Below, one piece after another: positions 55,601 to 64,000 of a DNA stretch of 64,000 nucleotides. The stretch comes from Antedon bifida (Eukaryota; Echinodermata; Crinoidea; Comatulida; Antedonidae): positions 25,047,409 to 25,111,408 of the forward strand of contig OY727093.1 of assembly GCA_963402885.1 (NCBI GenBank), given 5' to 3'. The translations under genes and the position numbers were made by a program. The notes beneath the pieces are model-generated. The model made no database searches. It was not told the origin of the DNA and was given only the letters and a program-made list of their open reading frames with translations. Numbering within the stretch: the first letter of the stretch is position 1; every line of letters begins with the position of its first letter.

Positions 55601-58600
55601 TCAAACTAGTTTGATAGTGTAGAGAGCTTTACAGCAACAATTAATTGTAATATTCTCAGGCTCTACCTACATTGGTTCGAATGTGCAAGAAAGACATGAC
55701 GACCGAGGAGCGTGTTGAGGGCGCTGAGACACTAGCCTATCTTATTGAAGAAGACCTGGACTTGCAATGGACAGCCAGTTTCACAGACCATCTCATCACA
55801 ACATTAGCAACATACTTAAAAGTGAATGAAGATCAGTGCACAAAAAGTGTAAACACCGTAAGTGAAAGTTTAAATTGATTAAAATAACAATGTACTACAA
55901 TGTATAATTTATAAACAATTTTGGCCATGATGGCACACCATAGGTGATGGATAATTTGATTGCGGGCATGATTTCCAGAATTTCAAAAAAGAAATGCAGC
56001 AGGAAAATATATAAATGAACTGGAAAACATAATATTGAGAGATATAGATATTGATATGCATCTTTAGTTGTGGAGTTGTGTTTTATAGTACAAAAATAAC
56101 ATAACATTTTATTCATTTTAAATGCATAGAACAACCAATTAAATTATTAGCTTTGTTTTTATTTTTAGAGTATGAATAGCAAAGATGTTTCGAACCTAAA
56201 GCAAGCTGCATTCAAAGTATTTGCATCCCTTGGAGCCAATGATGAAGATATTCGCAAAAAAGTAATTGAACGAAGAACATTTTTTTTCCCTTAGTACCAC
56301 TGTGTTAAAATCCTGACAGTGCATATAATGTTATGTATAAAATATAGTAGGCATGTATCAGATCTTGGATATTTTAATTCCTTTATGTAAATTATCTTAA
56401 AAAGAAAGTTTTGTTGCTTGTTTCAGATAATTGAGACTGAAAATTTAATGGAGGAGATTGAGCTAGGCCTGGCTGATAACAACACTAAAGTACAACTGGC
56501 TGCTGTTAGGTAAGATGGTTAGATTAAAAAATAAATATGGTCGCCTATACTAGTCAGTTTGCTACCTAGCTTACCTGGATAAACAAACAATAGCCTACTT
56601 TCCATGAAGAGCAAGGTATAACTCTAAGGCTTGGTTCCCACTAGGATGCAATGCAAGGACGTAAACGCAACGCGAGAGTGATGACCAATGACAAGCGACA
56701 GTTTGAATAATTCAGCGCTTGTGATTGGTCAACCCACTTGCGTTACGTCACGTCCTTGCGTTGCGTCACAGTGAGAACCAAACTTAATAAAGAAATAATG
56801 ATAGTGGCTTGTGGGAATGTTCCCACTTTTGGACGTGGTGCATGGACTATACCATTAATTGAGTGGGGTGTTATATCTCACTCATCAATAAGAATAGGCT
56901 ATTATTGTTTTTATCCAGCTAAGTTGCACTCATAAACTACAAACTGTGTATTTCTTTTTTGTAGATATTGTATATTACACAAATGATACAATTTTGTAAA
57001 TGTTTGTTTGTAGGTGTTTGCATAGTTTATCACGTTCAGTGCAACAACTGAGAACAAGTTTTAAAGACCATGAAGTCTGGAAACCACTAATGGAGGTTGG
57101 TACAAATATTGATAACAATTATTAATAGCATGATAGCATTATTTGAAAAATATTGAAGCTGAAAGATATAATTTCATGTATAATGGTGAAACCATAAACG
57201 GTTGTCAATGCAGATGTGTGAGCATTTCAGGGATGGGGCTTCCCACTTTTTTTAGCATCTGCAGGATTCGGAACGATGTAAAGACGTTAATGCTGAATTC
57301 TTTACCGCTCTGGATTCTGCAGATTCCGCATTTAAATTCAAGTTAAGAAAGCCCTTATATCACATAGAGAAAAACCATATCTGAACAAACTTTCAACCTA
57401 GGCGGCAGGCTTGCTATCTCATTGTTACGTTGTTTGTCTGTTTACTTTCTTTATTATGCTAATTAATTGACACATTTACAGTTTACAGTTGTTAAGGTGA
57501 TATAAGAACTTTCGGCTGCTTATTACTGTTCTTATAATAATAAATGAATAAGAATATAGCAAAATCAAAACATATGGATATTCATTTTCAGTTGCTTAGT
57601 TCACCTGGTAACGCTGATGTGTTGGTTGTTGCTTCTTCCACTCTCTGCAATTTATTGTTAGAATTTTCACCAAGCAAGGAGGTATGTTTTCACACAAACT
57701 TCATTTTTTCTCAAGAAGCATGAGAATTGTAGAGAAAATGAAAACAAACATTATTTGTTATAATTGTTTATTGTATAAAAACTATAGAGTAGCTTTGCAT
57801 CGGAGAGTTACTCCACAGTAGTTAATTATCCTGTTAGGGCAGTACCTGCTGCTTACTTGGTCTCGAATCTAACCCTAGACATCAAGCTCAGTGGTCTAGA
57901 GATATGAAAACCAGGCTAGTGATCTGGAGGTTTTTTTTTATTAGAGTTCCACCAGAAAATTACTCAATATGTACAAATTACCTCGAGTGGGCCAAAACAT
58001 CTGACCAATATTATAAATTGTTTTAATTTAGCTTGTGTCAATAAAAGAATATATAATACTAAATAAATATTCTTTGACTACTCTTTCAGAGGATAGTAGA
58101 AGCTGGAGCTGTAAACCTTCTGTGTAGGCTTACTGAGGATTTGAACCCTGCCCTGCGACTGAATGGGGTGTGGGGATTAATGGTAAGTCAATCATTTTTT
58201 ACTGATTACTTAGTTAGCTATCAGTCAGTTTTCAGACTGTCAATCAATCAATCATTTTATATGCGTGTGTTCATTTCTGATCAAAAGATATTTGTCCTTG
58301 GGAATATTCTGAAATGAATGACAAAAGCTATACAATTAAGCTGAACAATAGTACTCTGGAAAGATCTGTTGTTCACCAAAGATGTGTCATCATTGATTTT
58401 GATAACAATTGTTTTAATACATCCATATTAGAATACATTGAAATTCAGTAGTTGTTTTTATATTCACTTATTTTAAGTAATTGAATTTTATTTTGAAAGT
58501 AACATAAGTATTATGTATACCTAGATTTTATGATATTTTTATTACATTGTTTTAGGGAAAAGTGAATGATTATGTATTTATTTACTGTATTTAATGTATT

Positions 58601-61600
58601 AACTTGAGTACTCTGTTTGGGCTCATGTCCATTGCTCCTGGTAAACTACATACTTTTTTAACTTGCTGAATAAATAATATTATATAATCATCCTAAATAA
58701 ATTCCTGTCATTTGATTGGAGGATTGTGGGTCACATGACGTGCACTAGTACTATTATTAACTATTTGTTTTCAGAATATGGCATTCCAATCAAAGCAAGA
58801 GATAAAGAACAGGATCCTGACTAAACTTGGCAACGCCCAATTGTTTAAGTTGCTGTCTGATTCTAACGTTGACATCATCATGAAAACGTTAGGTTTGCTG
58901 AGAAATTTGTTGTCAACAAAACCAGTAAGTGTTTCTGGACAATGTATAGTGTTTCTAAATTAGATGTTATTTAAAACATTTTGTCCCCAGATTATTAGTA
59001 TCCATTTCAAATTATTGTGCATTTTTTATTATACATTATTATACAACAAATGAATGAGTGATAATGTAATAATGTTAATGCACGAGTCCAAAGCGCTCCT
59101 TCAACGGATGGATCATTGCTCATGGTGCTGTGGACTACACACTAAGGGTCATGTTAAAGTGTCAGTTAAAGTGTCATTGCAGCCAATTAAGGTGACAGTG
59201 GCTGTGTGAACTAGTACACCGGGTAACCCTACTGTCTCGGTTCTGTACAGGTTCTTTAAAGTTAAAATAACATTTTGTGTACACCTTATCCGAGAAGATT
59301 TATTCTACCATCAGAACCATGGAGTGAGTGAGCCTTGAACATGGATACAGTTCCACTCTCTTAACCGCTTGATATGGGGTAATGGTAAAGGAATATCAAA
59401 CTAGAATGCAAGAGGGACTGTGTATTGAAAAAAATAGGAAATCATTGCTGGTGTACTGATCATTAGGGCTGCTCTGTAGTTGCTCTCTATGTCCGTATTC
59501 GTGTGTCTGTAGTCCAAATTTTCTCTGTTCCAAGATGATGCATAACACATTTATATTTACAAATTGTTGTTTTTTTTTTCAGGACATTGATTCTATCATG
59601 GAAGTACATGGGCAAGACATCATAGCGGTAGTGATCATTATTCTGGAGGAGGATCATCCACCATGTGTCAAAGAACAGGTAAGTGCCACATTTTTTCCTA
59701 TGATTTTCAATGACTGATTGAGGGACACCATAGACAAGAAGACTATTTTCTAGACCCACAGCCTGAAAGATCAATGTTGGCTTCTAAAGCAATTAGTGGA
59801 TCCATTATGTCCTCTGAGTGTACTATTTGGGCCTTGAAGAAGTGATTAAAAAACCTTGTCAAAAGGGACCTTGTTAGCCAATGGAGTGATGCTATGGAGT
59901 GATGCTTTGCAATAATGAACTTTTAAAGTTATACTAATTTTATTTATAATTATTGTTATAATTATTTTTAATCTTACAGACATTATGTATTCTAGCAAAT
60001 ATTGCAGATGGCATAACTGCTAAAAACTTTATTATGTCGAATGAAGATATTCTTAAGAAAATCACCAACTATATGGTAAGTGTATCCAAATGTTAAGATC
60101 AATACATGCCAGTATACATTGTAACGCTTAAATCCCACACTATGATGCGACGCAAGAACGTAAGCCACAACGCAAGCACATTGACCAATCAAAAGCTATA
60201 GAGTATTCAAACTGTCGCTTGTGATTGGGGAATTTGTTGCGTTGCAACTTCCGTCCTTAAGTTGCATTCTAGTGTGAATCAAGCTTAAGCAAGATCTGTG
60301 GGAACATTTAGAAATTGGAACTAAGAGACAACCAATTGACAGCCTTTACTATAAACAATTCTTATTTTTAAGTAGGTCGGACAAGTGTGTCCCTCTCCAA
60401 TATTTTTGTTGTTAAAAATATTTTAAAGAAATAAAATAATGACTACGCATTGAAAGCAAAACAAAAGAGTGTTGACTCTGTGAGTAATGATCAAACAATC
60501 TATGGTTCCCACACAGAACATGCGCAACTGTAAGATACGCAAAAAAATGTTTCTGGCCCAACTGTCTAGCATGCGGGCCAACTGACTAGCGGTCGCTGTT
60601 GATTGCGAATTGAAATAAAATAAAATACTGGATCTACCAATCCTTTAGAACTAATAAGACTTGAAATACTATTGTATTTATAATTATAGCATTGAATAAT
60701 CAATTATTGTGATACATTTTCTTGTTCAGTTGCATGGGAATGTGAAGCTGCAAATTGCTGCCACTTTCTGTATCTTAAATCTTGTATGGAAGGATGAAGA
60801 AGGAGCCAAAGAGAGGCAAATCAAACTGAAGGAGCTGGGAGTACAAAAATTACTGCTTCAGATGCGCAGTTCTTGTGATCAAACCCTACTAGAAAGGCAA
60901 GCGACATTCAATGCATTTGTCAATTGTATGACCCACCTTACGACCCCAGGGAGAGATCCGTCATTTATCCGATGTGCGTCATACTGTATGAATATATCCG
61001 CGTCAAAAAATAATTGACTTACCTTTAGATGACCATCACGCACCCATTTTGACGTCTTGTGTTCATGATAGGTTCAATTGATATCTAATGCTCCTTACGA
61101 CCCCTGGGAGAGGTGCGTCATTTGTCTGATGTGTGTAATACTGTATGAATACCTCTGCGTCAAAAAATTGATTTACCTTCAGGTGATCTTGAACACACCC
61201 ATTTTGACGCCTTGTGACCATGATGATATGGTGGGATGTAAAGTGACAGCCATGACAAACCATTATTCATTAATGTGACGTACCATTTAGGTTTTTAATC
61301 GCATCCCTACGTCAATAATTAATTGTAAATGTCGCATCTATGACGCACCTCTCCCTGGGGTCAGATAGTCGTCATACAATTGACATGTGCATAAGTAAAG
61401 TACATCATAATAAAGACAGCTTGGTGGAAAGCCTTCTTCAGTGCTAGATGTGTTTCTGGCCTTTTTGTATTTGTTAGATAAATCATGAATGATTCCACCG
61501 AACTTATGAGTTAAAATAACTATAGTGAGGCATTTAATGAATAGGCAAACTGCCTTAAAATGTGACATGTTTCGAGAAACTATTCTCATCATCAGAACAG

Positions 61601-61849
61601 AAAACAACGCATTAGCGATGGGCTTACACCATTCTGAATCCTGCAGATGTTGAAAAATGTTAGAAGCCCTGTCCTTGAAATGTTCACGCACCCGCATTGA
61701 TTCTTTGTTGTGAGCATTTGGCATTTTGTATTATAGAAATTAGCAACATGTCTTAACATGTTTTTGTAGTCTTTTTTCATTGGAATTTAAATTTATTTTT
61801 ATCTTACAGAGTGAGTGCAGCCATCAACCAGTTTCCAAGCCAATATTGA
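49608..61849 (+). CDS. ARMC8: ARMC8 (armadillo repeat-containing protein 8) orthologue, complete, 21 coding exons
   Basis: Coding exons: 49608-49610 (ATG only), 50589-50662, 51128-51199, 51793-51935, 52582-52679, 52843-52935, 53779-53859, 54287-54362, 54708-54798, 54897-54957, 55660-55857, 56169-56261, 56427-56509, 57014-57095, 57592-57681, 58090-58182, 58775-58924, 59583-59678, 59980-60075, 60730-60896, 61810-61849 (TGA). The sum is 1980 nt, 659 residues, against ~673 in human. The start is supported by the spliced N-terminus [13 protein letters not shown], matching vertebrate ARMC8 (SSRHYVDRL). Near-identical stretches include [81 protein letters not shown] and [13 protein letters not shown]. 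Tandem armadillo repeats fill the chain. Family knowledge: yeast Gid5 counterpart, the scaffold that docks the GID4 substrate receptor in the CTLH/GID E3 ubiquitin ligase. All introns are GT-AG except the last (GC-AG). Confidence 0.97.
51286..51595. mobile_element. MITE-3 copy a
   Basis: Ends CAGTTGTATGACCCACTATG and CATAGTGGGTCATACAATTG-like (CGTATAGTGGGTCATACAAT); subterminal CCCCTGGGAGAGGTGCG / CTCTCCCAGGGG also inverted. ~310 bp in an ARMC8 intron. Confidence 0.75.
52044..52394. mobile_element. MITE-2 copy e
   Basis: TTAAAGATGTATTGTCCCCC ... GGGGGACAATTCATCTTTAA, ~350 bp, ARMC8 intron after exon 4. Confidence 0.75.
53110..53666 (+). pseudogene. LINE 3' fragment
   Basis: The frame at 53123-53326 ([20 protein letters not shown], then RLHHILP) resembles the extreme C-terminus of non-LTR reverse transcriptase ORFs. 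About 330 bp of T-rich 3' UTR follows, ending AATAAATAAATGAATCAAAC. Truncated at 5'. ARMC8 intron 6. Confidence 0.5.
53945..54142 (-). mobile_element. SINE family B with tRNA-like head
   Basis: On the minus strand GGTTCGAATC (54089-54100 area) is a box B, with a degenerate head up to ~54142. The body (CAGCTAGTAATTGGCACAG, ATCAAACATGTAT, TTACCCTGGTTAAT on the plus strand) is shared with 8700-8880 and 43309-43450. A MITE-1 end (TTTGATAGTGTAGACA, 54042-54060) interrupts it. Confidence 0.5.
55491..55631. mobile_element. MITE-1 copy e, left end lost
   Basis: Starts at ATCAAACTTTATGTG and ends GATAGTGTAGAGAGCTTTA, 28 nt before the ARMC8 exon 11 acceptor (55659). Confidence 0.7.
56625..56786. mobile_element. 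MITE-4 copy a
   Basis: AGGCTTGGTTCCCACTAGGA ... CAGTGAGAACCAAACTT, with inverted subterminal GCAAGGACGTAA / TTACGTCACGTCCTTGC. ARMC8 intron. Confidence 0.65.
57143..57384 (+). pseudogene. Penelope-like retroelement, GIY-YIG endonuclease relic
   Basis: YNGETIN (57179) recalls the YVGET turn of the GIY-YIG nuclease. After a one-base slip the frame continues [11 protein letters not shown], stop, [20 protein letters not shown] and [15 protein letters not shown], the usual C-terminal text of Penelope-like elements. It is broken by a frameshift and an in-frame stop, so it is dead. ARMC8 intron. Confidence 0.65.
59095..59378 (-). mobile_element. SINE family A, diverged copy in an ARMC8 intron
   Basis: Minus strand gives AAGCGGTTAAGAG (box A-like) and TGTTCAAGGCT (box B-like), then the family body (TATCCGAGAAGA and GGTTCTTTAAAG on the plus strand). 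More diverged than the 18.4-kb copy. Confidence 0.55.
60126..60288. mobile_element. MITE-4 copy b
   Basis: GCTTAAATCCCACACTATGA ... TCTAGTGTGAATCAAGCTTA with the same ACGCAAG and TGTCGCTTGTGATTGG interior. ARMC8 intron. Confidence 0.6.
60921..61382. mobile_element. MITE-3 copies b/c, compound
   Basis: A left part (CAATTGTATGACCCACCTTA, 60921 onward) runs to ~61075. A second left subterminal part (TTACGACCCCTGGGAGAGGT, 61094) begins a fuller copy ending GTCATACAATTG at 61382. It fills much of the GC-AG intron of ARMC8. Confidence 0.7.
61440..61745 (-). pseudogene. Penelope-like retroelement relic, minus strand
   Basis: Minus strand reads [20 protein letters not shown] then SEWCK, matching the 57.2-kb relic, followed by a jump to sequence with a hammerhead-like core (61569-61595) and KFGGIIHD. 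The middle of the domain is deleted. Lies in the last ARMC8 intron, upstream of the final acceptor. Confidence 0.6.
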
Positions 61850-62193
61850 TGTGATCAGTACCGCCAACTAGAGGCTTGGTGAGAGGCGAAAAAGAAATAA
61901 ATTACCAGCCAAGAAACAACCGATGTAGATCTCAGGAGTGAAGTGAAACTCTCATTCTACATTTAACTACTGTGTGATATTAAAACATCTAGAAGAAAAA
62001 AAATGCATCCCTGTCTCGAGGATGGGATGCAGAAAGTTAAAATTGGTATTTGATATGCAACTTGAAGAAGTGAGTGTTGAGGTGAAAGTAAAACCACAAC
62101 AATAGGTGAACTCGGAGAATTGGGAAATTTTGTTGAATTTATGTGTAATTGTATACCATGTTATATTGCATTTAAAATATTTATTATTTATTC

Positions 62194-62199
62194 AATAAA
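62194..62199 (+). terminator. Poly(A) signal of ARMC8
   Basis: AATAAA in TTCAATAAATTAAAT, 345 nt after the ARMC8 stop. It is the first canonical hexamer in the presumed 3' UTR. Confidence 0.65.
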
Positions 62200-62593
62200 T
62201 TAAATATTTTCTACACTACAATTTCATGCTCTTCAATGTAATAATTAACATTTATTTACCTTTTTCACTTAATTTTAATTTAGTTGGAAAGTAACACTAT
62301 TTTGTTAAAGAAACCACTTTATTTTGAGTATACTGTAATTATAGTATATATATATGGCAGTACATTTATAAATCTAATATAAAAATATATTGAAAATTAA
62401 TATAAAACTTGTAGATGTGGCTGTTTATAAATATGAGTATATTTTCATTATTCTATGATTAGTATTTTCCCAACATTGTTTTACTAAAAATTATTAATAT
62501 CAAGTAAGTTATACTACAGTATTATTATTGTTGGGACTATTTAGGAAGTTAGACCTAAAACAGTTTGCAACTGAGACATAGAAAGTGAAATAC

Positions 62594-63159
62594 TTAAAAG
62601 ATGTATTGTCCCCGAAAAACATGAAAAATGAAGATTAATAAAATTAGACTTTAAATAGGCCATTTTGCAGTTTTAATAAAGTTATTCACTTCTGTAAAAA
62701 AAAAACAAAAGAAAAATAATTATTTCACTTATAAAAAGACAAAAGAAATGTTTGATTTTAACCAAAAACCAAACAGACAATTTAAGTATTTTAACTAATT
62801 AGCATCATGCATAATGCATAGTCGTGGTTTGAAATCTTTGATTACTTTCGCTCGCGACAATTTTCCAGACAAAATGTAATCAAATTAATTTACCTGTTAA
62901 TTACATAAACTTGTTTTTGGCTTAAAGTGAATAACTTTAATATTACTTTGATATGGCCAATTCAAATTTAGAATACTTTGACCTTAATTTTTTGTGTTTC
63001 AGGGGACAATACATCTCTAAATTACATTTTTTTCAGGTAAATAATTTTTTTTTTATCCAGTTTTTGGTCAAAGTGAATAACTATTATGTGACATTAAAAT
63101 GGCATATTCTAAAAAAATTGAAAACAATTTTTTTTTTTAGGGGCACAATATATCTTTAA
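62594..63159. mobile_element. MITE-2 copy f, compound
   Basis: Left end TTAAAAGATGTATTGTCCCC, a first right end at ~63000 (GGGGACAATACATCTCTAA) and a second at 63140-63159 (GGGGCACAATATATCTTTAA). A second copy seems nested in or fused to the first. Confidence 0.65.
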
Positions 63160-64000
63160 GGGAAAAATGACCATGGGATTATAATACAACTACTATATAA
63201 TGTGTACTGTTTGATTTGGATTTATTAACCCAATAATACCTAGATTTTCTGATGGATTCTTAACGGTGAAGTGGTCATTATATTATACTAGAATTTAATC
63301 TTTTGCATATTTCTATCCGAGATCATTTGTTGACTGGCATAAAATGGTAGTACATCATGGTACGATTTTTCTTATGCCAAAAACTGTTTCATTATCAGAA
63401 CCTGAAATAGGACTTCTCATTTAATAATTAGCAATTTGACTTGCTGTGTGTTTAAAGAATTGCATTATTATTTACTTCAAATTTGTGCATTAAAAATATA
63501 ATGAATGTAACTATTACATTATTATTGTGTAGTTAACAAGTTAAAGGAAACTAATAAATTGTACATAAATACACTTTTTTAATAAATTAATCGTCAACAT
63601 TATTGTTAATAAATTAGAACTTAATATTAGTAGATTTGCAAGGACAATGTTGGATAGTATCTTGTTGATGTTTATAAAACAATTGACAGATTTTTATAGC
63701 CACTGTTAAGCTCTATCTACACTATCAAACTTGTGCCCATAATATATGGACATGATGATGTCGTATCACTACCATATTTAAGCATATCACTACCATATTT
63801 GGCAAACTAGTTTGATAGTGTAGACATAGCTTAAGACTTGGTCACAGTAAAATTGATTCTAATATGATTTATAATATGAAACATCATTATTTATAATAAA
63901 AGTAACCCTTATTTTCTTAAAATTAGGAGGCATTTTGGAGATTTTTTTGGTAAATTTACACATTTACAAATGTCTGAATGAAACATTTTTTATGTACATG
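63160..64000. other. Right edge of window, intergenic
   Basis: MITE-1 copy f aside, AT-rich DNA with no ORF or repeat that I can assign. Confidence 0.4.
63706..63834. mobile_element. MITE-1 copy f, perfect ends
   Basis: TTAAGCTCTATCTACACTAT and its matching right end GTAGACATAGCTTAA. Downstream of ARMC8. Confidence 0.75.

Larger units (their letters stand above)
60897..61809 (+). other. ARMC8: GC-AG last intron of ARMC8
   Basis: Exon 20 ends GAAAG and the intron begins GCAAGC, the usual GC-donor consensus (AG/GCAAG). The acceptor is ATCTTACAG at 61809. Reading across restores Arg and the C-terminus [12 protein letters not shown] before TGA, the expected position compared with the vertebrate protein. 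No GT donor near 60896 keeps both frame and homology. A MITE-3 copy begins only ~24 nt inside the intron. Confidence 0.8.

Noticed and set aside
57830-57890. tRNA-like stretch with TCTCGAATCTAACC
   Set aside because: Only a box B-like word; no partner box A and no fold.

Overview
The window is AT-rich nuclear DNA from a metazoan. It holds two conserved animal genes split into short exons by GT-AG introns (plus one GC-AG), one short secreted-peptide gene, a tRNA gene, a 5S-rRNA-derived SINE and a dense load of small inverted-repeat transposons (MITEs). The recurrent word TAGGCCTA, the MITE and tRNA-SINE mix, and Penelope-like and LINE fragments suit a marine invertebrate deuterostome (echinoderm or hemichordate is my best guess). 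The species cannot be fixed from the sequence alone. There are no prokaryotic operons, CRISPR arrays or phage genes.

Layout. Positions 1-17854 carry all but the N-terminal exon(s) of an ICA1 (ICA69) orthologue on the + strand, ten exons joined in phase to a stop at 17854. Its introns hold MITEs, a 1.3-kb foldback element and an intronic minisatellite. From about 17.9 to 39.1 kb I see no recognisable protein gene. That stretch holds a tRNA-derived SINE, a possible G-quadruplex run, a near-perfect 43-nt palindrome, a satellite-like array of about six 141-bp units (31.1-31.9 kb) and several MITEs. Positions 36.08-37.6 and 39.66-40.69 kb are two diverged copies of one segment. Between them, at 39.18-39.27 kb, a TATA box is followed by a plausible non-coding exon. 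It fits the coding exons at 44667-44863 and 45518-45551, which encode a 74-residue secreted peptide precursor of unknown family. Its long first intron holds a tRNA gene flanked by ~105-bp direct repeats and a 5S-derived SINE.

Positions 49608-61849 are a complete ARMC8 orthologue on the + strand: 21 coding exons, 659 residues, a one-codon first coding exon, a GC-AG last intron, and a poly(A) signal at 62194. Its introns carry LINE, Penelope-like, MITE and SINE debris. 62.2-64 kb is downstream sequence with two more MITE insertions.

The three genes do not form a functional unit: ICA1 is a BAR-domain trafficking protein, ARMC8 is a subunit of the CTLH/GID ubiquitin ligase, and the third is an uncharacterised secreted peptide. 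The most novel items are the unknown peptide gene, the tRNA with anticodon ATC inside direct repeats, the 5S-derived SINE, the satellite array, and several MITEs sitting within 12-30 nt of splice sites.
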